Under the pieces are notes generated by a model. The model did no database searches and was not told the origin of the DNA. It saw only the letters and a list, made by a program, of their open reading frames with translations. Of a DNA stretch of 64,000 bases, positions 44,545-52,482 are shown one piece after another. Location of the stretch: positions 1 to 64,000 of the forward strand of contig NZ_JALJVY010000002.1 in NCBI RefSeq assembly GCF_024168485.1, read 5' to 3'. Position numbers and translations under genes: made by a program. Source of the stretch: Sphingobium sp. OAS761. Lineage in GTDB: Bacteria; Pseudomonadota; Alphaproteobacteria; Sphingomonadales; Sphingomonadaceae. Numbering within the stretch: the stretch's first letter is position 1; every line of letters starts with the position of its first letter.

Positions 44545-45461
44545 CAGCGTCGGCTGTTGAAGCCCGCGATCATCCCCGCCGCGATCGACAGTGCGATCTC
44601 CGCCGGGCCGACCGCGCCGATGTCCAGGCCCGCCGGACCGTCTATCCGCGCAAGATCGTCGTCGCCAAAGCCCAGCGCCGCCAGCCGCTCGCGTCGTGCG
44701 GCGTGGCTCCGGCGCGAACCCAGCGCGGCGACATAGCCGGTCGGCGCCCGCAGTGCCGTCGCCAGCGCCGGATCGTCGATCTTGATGTCGTGGCTCAGCG
44801 TCACGATTGCCGTCGCCTCCCCCGGCGCGCGTGCCTCTATCGCCTCGTCCGGCCAGCGATCGTCCAGTTCGACACCCGGGAAACGCTCCTCCGTCAAAAA
44901 CCGCCCGCGCGGATCGATGACCACCGGCGTGACCCCGATCGCCTGCGCCAGCGGCACCAGCGACTGGGCGATCTGCACCGCGCCGACGACCAGCAGGCGG
45001 CGCGGCGGATCGTAGCGGTTGACGAACGCACCTTCGGCATCCCCCTCGCATGTCCGCCCGCTCTCTATGTCGGTGGCCAGGGTCACCGTGCGTCCCTGCG
45101 TGCTCTCCGCGGCGATGCGGTCGAACAGATGCGACGGGAATCCGTCCTGCGCCACCGGCTGCACCAGCACGGCGATCTCTCCGCCGCAGGGCAGGCCCGC
45201 TTCCCAGGCGTCGCCGTCCGCAACGCCGTAACGCTGCACATGCGCCGGTCGGCCACCGATCACCTCCGCTGCGCGCTGGAGCACGTCGCTTTCGACGCAC
45301 CCCCCCGAAATGCTGCCTTCCAGCCGCCCGTCCTCATGCACCAGCATATGGCTTCCGCGCGGCCGGGGCGCCGACCCCCAGGTGGAAATGACCGTCGCCA
45401 GTGCCATGGGGGCGCCGCGCCATTCAATCGCTCTACGGATCACCGCGCCATTGTCGTTCAT
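44544..45461 (-). CDS. XdhC-family protein (molybdenum hydroxylase maturation)
   Basis: 305 residues. XdhC proteins bind molybdenum cofactor and add the sulfido ligand before it enters xanthine dehydrogenase-type enzymes. Motifs: the N-terminal ATVISTWGSAPRPRGSHMLV, SGGCVESDV with the conserved Cys, and LPCGGEIAVLVQP. The Rossmann-like C-terminal domain carries RLLVVGAVQIAQSLVPLAQ (the expected GAGHVA is GAVQIA), DPRGRF, and GYVAALGSRRSH. No xdhA/xdhB or CoxL gene is in the window, so its client is elsewhere. ATG 45461 (MNDNGAVIRR) is chosen over an upstream frame to 45539. Confidence 0.9.
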   Translation of the reverse strand: MNDNGAVIRRAIEWRGAPMALATVISTWGSAPRPRGSHMLVHEDGRLEGSISGGCVESDVLQRAAEVIGGRPAHVQRYGVADGDAWEAGLPCGGEIAVLVQPVAQDGFPSHLFDRIAAESTQGRTVTLATDIESGRTCEGDAEGAFVNRYDPPRRLLVVGAVQIAQSLVPLAQAIGVTPVVIDPRGRFLTEERFPGVELDDRWPDEAIEARAPGEATAIVTLSHDIKIDDPALATALRAPTGYVAALGSRRSHAARRERLAALGFGDDDLARIDGPAGLDIGAVGPAEIALSIAAGMIAGFNSRR

Positions 45462-45498
45462 GCTTCTGCTCCTCGGCCCGCAGGCCGGCGGGCATATG

Positions 45499-46200
45499 TC
45501 ACCCCAACCGCCTGCCCGTCCACACGACGCGGCCGACAATATCCACCAGCGCCGGGTCTATATCGATCCAGTCGGGGTAATGGGAATTGTCGCTTACCAC
45601 GCTGAAGCGACCGCGCAACGGGCCCATGGCGACACGCTTCACCATCAGCACCCCGTCGAGCCGCAGCACATAGACGCCGTCGCGCAACCGGTCGGCGCCG
45701 TCCTCATGATCGACCATGATGTCGTCGCCGTCGCTCAGGGTGGGCGCCATGGATTCGCCGTCGACGCGGATGATCGCGATGCGCTGCGGACGCACGCCCA
45801 GATGTCGCAGCCAGCGCGCGTCGAAGGCCATGACCCCTGCCGCGCGCTCATCCTCGTCCAATGTGCCGCCCCCGGCCGACGCACCGAGCGACAGGCGCGG
45901 CACCGCCACCACGGCGGGAAAGCCCCGCGCCCGGATGCCCGACGGCAAAGCGGGCGCCTGGGCCGCCGCCGCACCGCCCAGAACCTGTTCCGGCACGCCG
46001 AAATAGCGGGCCAGTATCCGCCGGTCATCTTCGTCCAGCTTGCGCGGCGTGCCGCGCTTGATGAACTGCTGGATATAAGCGGGATTACGGCCGATCAGCC
46101 GCGAAAGGTCGGCATAATTCTCGCCCCGCTCGGCGATCAGCCGGTCGAGAATCACCCGTGCATCCCGCACATCGTCTCCTGATGATCCATTGTCGATCAT
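45499..46200 (-). CDS. HTH plus S24 (LexA/CI-like) repressor
   Basis: 233 residues. The N-terminal helix-turn-helix region is about 12-75 (ENYADLSRLIGRNPAYIQQF, then KLDEDDRRILARYFGV). A Pro/Ala linker follows, then an S24 peptidase-like domain with the Ser in RVDGESMAPTLSDGD and the Lys in GVLMVKRVAMG, spaced as in LexA/CI. The linker around residues 78-86 contains GGAAAAQAP, possibly the Ala-Gly-type cleavage site. It may be inactivated by self-cleavage or act as a plain repressor. A 7-6-7 dyad 25 bases upstream is a likely operator. It is divergent from a small HTH-like gene pair. Confidence 0.85.
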   Translation of the reverse strand: MIDNGSSGDDVRDARVILDRLIAERGENYADLSRLIGRNPAYIQQFIKRGTPRKLDEDDRRILARYFGVPEQVLGGAAAAQAPALPSGIRARGFPAVVAVPRLSLGASAGGGTLDEDERAAGVMAFDARWLRHLGVRPQRIAIIRVDGESMAPTLSDGDDIMVDHEDGADRLRDGVYVLRLDGVLMVKRVAMGPLRGRFSVVSDNSHYPDWIDIDPALVDIVGRVVWTGRRLG

Positions 46201-46224
46201 GACTCATCCACTATCGATAAGATT

Positions 46225-46244
46225 TTTCCTAGACAAGTAGGAAA
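46225..46244. promoter_or_regulatory. putative operator of the S24 repressor
   Basis: TTTCCTA (46225-46231), six bases, TAGGAAA (46238-46244): a perfect 7-bp dyad with a 6-base centre in AT-rich DNA. It lies between the repressor start (46200, minus strand) and the divergent gene start (46317), where a repressor could control both promoters. Minus-strand TTGTCT and plus-strand AT-rich steps around it could be promoter elements. Confidence 0.55.
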
Positions 46245-46316
46245 TTGGATTTGAAACAGGGTCCCAGCGGCCGACCCGCATCCGGCGAGTCGGCGACCAT
46301 GGGGAGAAGAGGCCCG

Positions 46317-46502
46317 ATGCTGCTTCGTGCGATCGAGAAATTCCTGCGCCAACATGACATGCCACCCACCACTTTCGGCCGTCGCTCCACGCGCGATCCC
46401 CGATTGGTCTTCGACATGCGCAATGGACGCGAGCCGGGGGAGCGCGTGAGCAGGAGGATAGAACATTTCATGAACACTTATTGCAGGAGCTCATGCCGAT
46501 GA
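46317..46502 (+). CDS. small helix-turn-helix-like protein
   Basis: 61 residues starting MLLRAIEKFLRQHDMPPTTF. The region PPTTFGRRSTRDPRLVFDMR with the following GREP and RIEHFMN resembles a compact HTH: the pattern TxFGRxxxxDPRxVxxxRxGREP recurs in short alphaproteobacterial proteins. ATG 46317 follows GGGGAGAAGAGG, a good ribosome-binding site. It is divergent from the S24 repressor and ATGA-overlaps the next gene. A DNA-binding, Cro-like role is inferred only from position and shape. Confidence 0.6.
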   Translation: MLLRAIEKFLRQHDMPPTTFGRRSTRDPRLVFDMRNGREPGERVSRRIEHFMNTYCRSSCR

Positions 46503-46870
46503 CAAGCCTGCATCCATCCGCGGCACGGGAAAACCTGCTCCAAAGCCAACCAATCGGACGGCGCCGGTCCGATCCGCTGCCCCGGCTGCTGGTCCAGTTG
46601 CTGGCGCGCGCCGGCGCGCCCGCCACGGTCGACCGCGCGACCAGCCGCCCCTGGGCGAGCGCGCTGTTCGAAGGCCGGCGCCATGTCGTCCGGCTGTTGC
46701 TGGGCGGTCCTGATTCGGCGGCGCGCGCTGCCCGTTTCGCCGACGGCCTGGGGTCGGTCGAATGGGCGTTGTCGGGACAGTTCGTCGCCGACATCAGCCT
46801 CGACAATCAGGGCTGCGACGAGGGTGGCCAATGGCTGGACCTGTCGATCCTGACCATCGAGGACTGGTAG
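46499..46870 (+). CDS. hypothetical protein coupled to the small HTH-like gene
   Basis: 123 residues: a basic N-terminus, then LPRLLVQLLARAGAPATV, and a beta-rich C-terminal half RHVVRLLLGGP, FADISLDNQG, LDLSILTIEDW. I recognise no family; the second half looks like a small alpha/beta sandwich. The start ATG 46499 overlaps the previous stop as ATGA and has AGGAG nine bases upstream; an ATG at 46493 is too close to it. It converges on the membrane-protein gene ending at 46873. Confidence 0.6.
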   Translation: MTSLHPSAARENLLQSQPIGRRRSDPLPRLLVQLLARAGAPATVDRATSRPWASALFEGRRHVVRLLLGGPDSAARAARFADGLGSVEWALSGQFVADISLDNQGCDEGGQWLDLSILTIEDW

Positions 46871-46872
46871 GA

Positions 46873-47952
46873 TCAGTGCGCCCGGCCGGCGATGGACCGC
46901 AGGGCGCCAAGCGCCTCGCGCAGCGCCGCATCCGCATCGGGCGCGACCGCGTCGCGCACGGGGACGGGCGCGGCGACCGGCATGTCCGCCAGAACGCGCA
47001 CCGGCCCCGCGCGACGGCGCGCGGCCAGGCCGCGTTCCAGGCGCTCGGTCAGTTCGCCGATGCTCATGCCCGCCCGCAAAGGTTCGGCCGCTACATCCGT
47101 TTCGGAGGCGATCTCCACGTCACAGGCGTCCACCGTCTCGTCGTTGCGCGCCTCTTCCGGCTCGACCGGCGGCGCAGCGGGCACGGGTTCGGGCGACGCC
47201 AACGCGTCGGGCGCTGCCATATCCTCCACGGGCGCGGCGAAGGGCGCGGCGAAGGGCGCCGCTGCGGGGGCGTCTTCCGGCACATCCTCGATATGCGCGG
47301 GGGTCAGGGATGCCGGCCGTGCCCCTGCACCGTCGAACCGTCGAAACGACGGCGTCGGCAATTCCTCCTCCGCGAAGGGCAGCGGCGCACTGGGCATAGC
47401 GAAATTGGGAGACGGCAGGATCGACCGCGGCTCGGGTTCGGCCTGGCTGACCAGCGAACGCCGGCCCGATTCGGGGCGGGCGAAGATATCGGCCCCGCCA
47501 AAATCGCGGCTGGCGAAGATGGGCGGACGGGCCGGAGCGTCCGGATGCGCGTCCGCGCGGCGCAGCGCCGGCGCGTCCCGATCCCCGGTCGGCGCTACGC
47601 GGCCGCGGGCAAAGGCGGCGAGCTTGGAAAATGCGAAACCCATGCTTCTTACTCCTCGGGCATGGTCACCATGCCGTTCTTCATCCTTCGGCGCGACGAC
47701 GGTGCCGCGGTCGCGAGCCGTCATCGCCGCCAGACCGGCACCCATCATGGCCGCGAACAATGCGGCCATCAGCCGTGCCGTCCATCCCAGCGGCGGCGCG
47801 GCGGCGGGCACCGCCTCGCTGAAACCGCTCGACGCGACGACCAGTTCGATCAGGCCGACCGGCGTCATCAGCACCGCCGCCGCCGCCGCCAGGCCGGCCA
47901 GCGCCATGCGCCATGCGCGCCGCGATCCGCCGCTGTTCCAGCGCCGTTCCAT
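46873..47952 (-). CDS. membrane-anchored low-complexity protein of the polysaccharide locus
   Basis: About 359 residues. Two membrane helices (about 15-40 and 58-80) are followed by a long Ala/Pro/Glu-rich segment, probably cytosolic and disordered (FAAPFAAPVEDMAAPDALAS), and a short helical C-terminus (SIGELTERLERGLAARRRAG). I recognise no family. It starts about 10 bases after the exosortase-A-type glycosyltransferase gene and is likely its operon partner. Low-complexity tails of this type can tether assembly factors at the membrane (speculative). Confidence 0.6.
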   Translation of the reverse strand: MERRWNSGGSRRAWRMALAGLAAAAAVLMTPVGLIELVVASSGFSEAVPAAAPPLGWTARLMAALFAAMMGAGLAAMTARDRGTVVAPKDEERHGDHARGVRSMGFAFSKLAAFARGRVAPTGDRDAPALRRADAHPDAPARPPIFASRDFGGADIFARPESGRRSLVSQAEPEPRSILPSPNFAMPSAPLPFAEEELPTPSFRRFDGAGARPASLTPAHIEDVPEDAPAAAPFAAPFAAPVEDMAAPDALASPEPVPAAPPVEPEEARNDETVDACDVEIASETDVAAEPLRAGMSIGELTERLERGLAARRRAGPVRVLADMPVAAPVPVRDAVAPDADAALREALGALRSIAGRAH

Positions 47953-47962
47953 CACCCGGCCG

Positions 47963-49189
47963 TCAGGCCGCCTCGCTGACTTTGCCCGCTCGCCCGAGCA
48001 GGCGGTCGTAGACGGGTTCGTAGCGTCCTATATTGGATGCCCAGTTCCGCTCCCGCTCGACAAAGGCGCGCGCGACCGACCGCCGCGCATCCCACGCGCC
48101 ACGCCCGGAAAACAGGTCGGCCAGCGCGGCGGCCAGCGCGGCGGGGTCGTCGGGCGCGAACAGCGTGCCGGTCACGCCATCCTCAATCAGTTCGCGATGG
48201 CCGCCCACATCCGACGCCGCGACCAGCCGTCCCTGCGCCATCGCTTCCAGCGGCTTGAGTGGCGTCACCAGGTCGGTGAGCCGCATCGCCTTGCGCGGAT
48301 AGGCCAATATGTCGACCTGCGCATAATAATGTTCGACCTGATCATGGGGCACGCGCCCCACGAAGACGATATGATCGGCGAAAGGCGATGCCATTGCCTG
48401 GTCGCGCAGCGCCTGCGCCATCGGCCCACCGCCGACCAGCAACAGCTTTGCCCGGGGTCGCGCCCGGACCAGCCGGGGCATCGCGGCGATCAGGTCGTCC
48501 AGCCCCTCATAATCGTAGAAACTGCCGATGAAGCCGACCACGTCGGCCCCCTCCAGCCCCAGCCGCGCCGTCAGCGTCGGGTCGCGCGCCACCGGCGCGC
48601 CGAACTGGTCCATGTCGACGCCGTTGGGCGACACGATGATCTTGCCCGCATCGATCCCGCGGGCGATCAGGTCGCCGCGCAATCCTTCGCAGATCACGGC
48701 GACCGCATCGGCCGCGCGTACCGCGTGGGTTTCCAGTTGCCGGGTCAGCCAGTAGCGCGGGCTGCCCTCCGTCCCCGTACCGTTGCCGACCGCCGCGTCT
48801 TCCCAGAAGGCGCGGATCTCGTAGATCAGCGGGATGCCGTGACGTCGCGCGACGCGTTGCGCGGCAATGGCGTTGAGCACCGGCGAATGGGCATGGATGA
48901 CATCCGGCCGCCATTGCCGGACGACGTCCTCGATCGCGTCGGCATGGGCGGCGATGTCGCGCCATTCGCGTACCAGCGCATTGCCGGTCGCGGGTGCGCC
49001 CGCCGTGCGGTGAAAGGTCAGGCCGTCGATCACTTCCTCCCGCGGCCCGGTCACGCTGTGGCGCCGGCCGGTCACGCCGCGCACCTGCCACCCCCGGGCG
49101 ATCTGCGCGCGCAATATGGCCCGGGTGCGGAACGTATAGCCGCTGTGCATCGGAAGGCTGTGGTCCAGCACGTGGAGAATGCGAGTCAT
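47963..49189 (-). CDS. exosortase-A-system-associated glycosyltransferase (GT4)
   Basis: 408 residues. The start RILHVLDHSLPMHSGYTFRT is the hallmark of the PEP-CTERM/exosortase A-associated glycosyltransferase family. A GT-B fold follows: SPNGVDMDQFG, VVGFIGSFYDYEGLDDLI, LLLVGGGP, and the donor-site motif TPLKPLEAMAQGRLVAASDV. It transfers a sugar from an NDP-sugar in polysaccharide assembly. No exosortase or PEP-CTERM protein is in the window. A CtrA-like box and a GC hairpin lie in the 68 bases upstream. Confidence 0.92.
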   Translation of the reverse strand: MTRILHVLDHSLPMHSGYTFRTRAILRAQIARGWQVRGVTGRRHSVTGPREEVIDGLTFHRTAGAPATGNALVREWRDIAAHADAIEDVVRQWRPDVIHAHSPVLNAIAAQRVARRHGIPLIYEIRAFWEDAAVGNGTGTEGSPRYWLTRQLETHAVRAADAVAVICEGLRGDLIARGIDAGKIIVSPNGVDMDQFGAPVARDPTLTARLGLEGADVVGFIGSFYDYEGLDDLIAAMPRLVRARPRAKLLLVGGGPMAQALRDQAMASPFADHIVFVGRVPHDQVEHYYAQVDILAYPRKAMRLTDLVTPLKPLEAMAQGRLVAASDVGGHRELIEDGVTGTLFAPDDPAALAAALADLFSGRGAWDARRSVARAFVERERNWASNIGRYEPVYDRLLGRAGKVSEAA

Positions 49190-49215
49190 AGCCGCACCTC
49201 TTTGCCGGAAAAGGT

Positions 49216-49231
49216 TTAACGCCCCGTCAAC
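49216..49231. promoter_or_regulatory. CtrA-like box upstream of the glycosyltransferase gene
   Basis: TTAA (49216-49219), 7 bases, TCAAC (49227-49231): one base from the CtrA consensus TTAA-N7-TTAAC. It lies 27-42 bases upstream of the glycosyltransferase ATG on the minus strand. A 7-bp stem CGCCCCG/CGGGGCG overlaps it, so it may alternatively be an intercistronic hairpin. The neighbouring bases also match the box at 52272. Confidence 0.4.
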
Positions 49232-49257
49232 TCTGTGGCGGGGCGCACCCGCACCGT

Positions 49258-49917
49258 TCAGTCGAGCTCGAACAGCGCATTCAGATAGGCGATGTCGCCC
49301 GCGTCCAGTTCGGCCTTGTAGCCATGGACGCGGCCCTGCCGCACCTTGGGGTGGCCGTTGCGCAGCCGCAGCCAGGGTTGCTGATAGCTGCCTTCCCGCT
49401 CGACCGCCTGCATGTTGGCGAAGGACGCGGCGTCGACCGCCCGTTCCAGCATCGCGTCGTCAACGACCAGGCCCAGATAGTCGGCCAGCCCGCGCAGCGT
49501 CCCGGCGCTGTCGCGCGTCATCTGCTCGTAGCTCAGGCGATGGACGCTGCGCCGCGTCGCGACCTCGGCCCACATTGCGCGAAACCGCTTCAGATTTTCC
49601 GCCCCGAAATAGGGATCGCGCAGGAAATCGCTGATACTGCCCCGATAACCGAAGAAATCCTGAAAGCGCCCGGTGACCTGGTGAAACAGGCTGCACATCA
49701 CGTCGCGCGGGTCGCGTTCCAGATAGACGACATGATCCACCTCGCGATAGCGCTCGATCCGGCGCGCGACGTTGAAGCTCAGCGGCGGCCGCGCGCCATT
49801 GTTGAACTCGAAACCGTCATGCTGGAACGTGATGTCCTGCGCCGCGCCCAACTGGTCCAGCGCATAGCGCACCCAGGACCGGCCCGATTTGGGATAGGAA
49901 ATGAAATGCGCGCTCAT
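49258..49917 (-). CDS. PAPS-dependent sulfotransferase domain protein
   Basis: 219 residues. The 5'-phosphosulfate-binding loop is ISYPKSGRSWVRYAL at the N-terminus; the 3'-phosphate site is VYLERDPRDVMCSLFH. A C-terminal KxxGYKAELD and helix follow. It should transfer sulfate from PAPS to a hydroxyl, most likely on the glycan made by this locus (inference from neighbours). No PAPS synthesis genes are nearby. The start overlaps the stop of the large modular enzyme by 4 bases. ATG 49917 is preferred to an upstream frame to 50076 inside that gene. Confidence 0.9.
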   Translation of the reverse strand: MSAHFISYPKSGRSWVRYALDQLGAAQDITFQHDGFEFNNGARPPLSFNVARRIERYREVDHVVYLERDPRDVMCSLFHQVTGRFQDFFGYRGSISDFLRDPYFGAENLKRFRAMWAEVATRRSVHRLSYEQMTRDSAGTLRGLADYLGLVVDDAMLERAVDAASFANMQAVEREGSYQQPWLRLRNGHPKVRQGRVHGYKAELDAGDIAYLNALFELD

Positions 49918-52193
49918 GTCCGGTCTGTCCGCTCGTAGATGCGCAGTTCGCCGACCTGACCGGCGCCCGGCCCCTCCTGCGCGCGGGCGGCGCGCGGTAC
50001 CCAGCCTGCCGCGCGGATATGGGCATCGATCCGGTCCAGGCGCCAGAAACGGTCCGGCGTGCGGATGACGAACCATCGGCCCGCCAGCGACAGGGCACCT
50101 GCCAGTGACGCCATGCGGTCCTGCGCCTCATGCAGATGCTGGTGGATGCCCAGATACAGCACCGCGTCATATCTGTCCTTCAGCCGGTCTCCCTGCGTCG
50201 CACGGAACAGGCGCCAGTCGCTCAGGTCGCCCGCATGAAAGCTGGCCCGGTCGGCATGGCCGCGCTGCTCCACCAGCGCCTGCGCCAGCGCCACGCGTCC
50301 GGGGTCCAGTTCGAACCCGGTGACCGATCGCGCGCCATGGGCCAGGCATTGCAGCGACACCAACCCTTCGGCCGCGCCCAGGTCCACGATGTCCAGCCCC
50401 GCGCACTCCGCGAACAGCCGGTCCAGGCCGTCGAGGCGCCCACCCGCATCCCACTTGCCGAACAGGCCGATCTCCTCCGACCGGAAATAATGGCTTTGCA
50501 CCGGGGCCGCGATCAGGCCCAGCAGGCGCTCGCCATACCCGTCCCAGTCGAATCCGGTGATAACGCTCCGCGCCCGCGCCGCCCGGGCCAGCGCCGCGTC
50601 CGGATCGTCGATTACCGCCCGGACCGCGTCGGCGATGGCGGCCGGCGTGGCATCGTCCAGCAGCAGCGCGGTCTCGCCGTCGCGCGCGAAGGCATGGGTT
50701 CCGGGCCGCGTGCAGATCAGCGGCACGCCGCACGCGGCCGCCTCCGCCGACAGGTTGGACCAGCCGGCATAGGTTTCCGTGGCGATCGCCACGTCCAGCC
50801 CGTGATAATATTGGCGCAGCGGACCGTCGGCCAGCGATCCGGTCAGCGTCAGCCGCCCCGCGGCTATCAGGTCGGCGTGGGCGGCGGCCAGCTTCTGCGG
50901 GTCCGGGCCGAACAGGCTCAGGCACACATGCTCGGGCAGCAGCGACAGCGCCTCGATCAACGGCGCCGCATTCTTGGACGCCTGCCCGCCCACGACTACC
51001 CGGCCGGGCGCGCGGTCACGGCGGGCGAAGGGCCGGTCATGGCTGGGCGGCGAAAACAGGTCGATGTCGACCGCCCCCTCCAGCACATGGAACTGCCTGC
51101 CGCGCCATTTGGTGTAGCTGCCCGCCGGCCAGGCGGCGTTGTTGAAGATCACCAGGTCCGGGTCCAACGCCGCATTGACCGCTTCGAACATCGACCGGCG
51201 AGTCTGGTCGTTCAGCACATGCTGGACCCGCACGCCGTAGCGCGGGTCGCGAAATTGGCTGAAGCGCTCGACGGCCTCGGCCGGAAAGCCCGCGCCCGGT
51301 ATCATCACCGCATCCCAGCGGCGTTCGCGCGCCTGTTCCTCTGTCACCATGCCGGCGAACGGGCGAAACGCCCCGCGCGACGGCGACAATGGCAGGAAGG
51401 ACAGCCTGTGCCCGCGCCGCGCGATCGCCCGCGCCAGCCGGTCGAAACGCAGGATGCCGCCGGCCATGGTCAACCGGTTGCAGGGCACCAATATCTCCAG
51501 CGACGCCGGCTCCTCCCGCGCGCCTCCCGCCTTGCGCAGCGCGACGAACTTGCCCGTTGCGGGTACCTTGCGCCACTGGTCGGACGGCAGCAGTTCGGCG
51601 ATCAACCGGGCCGGGCCGCCCTCCGGGTCACGGGCATCGTCGAAGATCAGCAAGCCGCCGGGCAGGATATGGCGGTGCCAGCAGTCGAAATCCCGTTTGA
51701 CCCCTTCATAGCTGTGATCGCCGTCGATGAACGCCATGCCGACCGGCCGCTGCCAGCGATCGGCGACATCCTCGCTCGACAGGTTGACCAGCGATGTCGT
51801 GCGATAGGCGCCGGTCGCCAGCATGGCGCGATAAAATTCCTTGCGATCCTCCGGGCCGAACGTGCCCGCATAGATGCCGGTGAAGGGCATGTGCGGCTCG
51901 ATGCAGTAAAGATGCGTCGCCGGTTCGCCGGCCTGGGCACTGGCCTGTGCGCCCAGCGCCATCGCCACGGCCGACTTGCCCCGGAAACTGCCGACCTCGA
52001 CGATGCATCCGTGCCGCAGTTCGGCTGCCATGCGATGCAGGAACCGCGCTTCCTCGACCGTTATGCCCCCGCTGATCCGCGCCATCAGCGCGTCGAAGGT
52101 CGCGGGCAGGCCTTCCATCACGGGGCCGATGTCCGACAGATCGTGCGGAAGGTGCCCCGGCCTTGCGCGTACAATTTCCTGCGGCAACAACAT
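49914..52193 (-). CDS. three-domain methyltransferase-glycosyltransferase-methyltransferase
   Basis: 759 residues in one frame. Domain A (about 61-225) is a class I methyltransferase of the Methyltransf_24/CmcI type (CIVEVGSFRGKSAVAMAL, FIDGDHSYEGVKRDF, GLLIFDDA). Domain B (about 231-560) is a GT4-type GT-B glycosyltransferase (LTMAGGILRFDRLARAI, VVVGGQASKNAAPLIEAL, SNLSAEAAACGVPLICTRPG). Domain C (about 590-755) is a second methyltransferase (LDIVDLGAAEGLVSLQCLAH, FELDPGRVALAQ, YDAVLYLGIHQHLH). A single protein could transfer a sugar and methylate it. It is the first gene of the minus-strand polysaccharide run and is coupled to the sulfotransferase gene. Confidence 0.88.
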   Translation of the reverse strand: MLLPQEIVRARPGHLPHDLSDIGPVMEGLPATFDALMARISGGITVEEARFLHRMAAELRHGCIVEVGSFRGKSAVAMALGAQASAQAGEPATHLYCIEPHMPFTGIYAGTFGPEDRKEFYRAMLATGAYRTTSLVNLSSEDVADRWQRPVGMAFIDGDHSYEGVKRDFDCWHRHILPGGLLIFDDARDPEGGPARLIAELLPSDQWRKVPATGKFVALRKAGGAREEPASLEILVPCNRLTMAGGILRFDRLARAIARRGHRLSFLPLSPSRGAFRPFAGMVTEEQARERRWDAVMIPGAGFPAEAVERFSQFRDPRYGVRVQHVLNDQTRRSMFEAVNAALDPDLVIFNNAAWPAGSYTKWRGRQFHVLEGAVDIDLFSPPSHDRPFARRDRAPGRVVVGGQASKNAAPLIEALSLLPEHVCLSLFGPDPQKLAAAHADLIAAGRLTLTGSLADGPLRQYYHGLDVAIATETYAGWSNLSAEAAACGVPLICTRPGTHAFARDGETALLLDDATPAAIADAVRAVIDDPDAALARAARARSVITGFDWDGYGERLLGLIAAPVQSHYFRSEEIGLFGKWDAGGRLDGLDRLFAECAGLDIVDLGAAEGLVSLQCLAHGARSVTGFELDPGRVALAQALVEQRGHADRASFHAGDLSDWRLFRATQGDRLKDRYDAVLYLGIHQHLHEAQDRMASLAGALSLAGRWFVIRTPDRFWRLDRIDAHIRAAGWVPRAARAQEGPGAGQVGELRIYERTDRT

Positions 52194-52271
52194 TCTCCGG
52201 CCCCTGTCTGCGCGACCGTTCTAGAGCGATGGTGCGATGCCGCAAGGCGGGAATGACGAATGGCGCGCCGC

Positions 52272-52287
52272 TTAACGGCCCATCAAC
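52272..52287. promoter_or_regulatory. CtrA-like box in the divergent polysaccharide promoter region
   Basis: TTAA (52272-52275), 7 bases, TCAAC (52283-52287), followed by CCTGT. It sits between the modular enzyme start (52193, minus) and the small-protein start (52336, plus), 78 and 48 bases away. It has one mismatch from the CtrA consensus, and its flanks resemble the 49216 box. Confidence 0.4.
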
Positions 52288-52335
52288 CCTGTCGCGATAG
52301 GACGGGGCCGTGCGCAACCCGGTCGACCCTTCGCG

Positions 52336-52482
52336 ATGATAGACACCTTGTCCCTGCTGGTCAGCCATGGCGTGATCCTGCTCGCCGCCTGGCGGCTGCT
52401 GCCGCGCGCCGATCTGGACCGGGATCCCCCGCCGCATGATCCCGGCGCCGACAGGGTGGAGGAACCGCGCGGCCATGCGTGA
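52336..52482 (+). CDS. 48-residue membrane small protein before the O-ligase
   Basis: ATG 52336 opens a 48-residue frame: MIDTLSLLVSHGVILLAAWR, a single hydrophobic helix, then a Pro/Asp-rich polar tail ending in VEEPRGHA. The stop overlaps the O-ligase start (52475), so the two are translationally coupled. A short frame here has been missed by ordinary length cut-offs; the helix-plus-acidic-tail pattern looks protein-like but unfamiliar. It is the first gene of the plus-strand polysaccharide unit. Confidence 0.55.
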   Translation: MIDTLSLLVSHGVILLAAWRLLPRADLDRDPPPHDPGADRVEEPRGHA

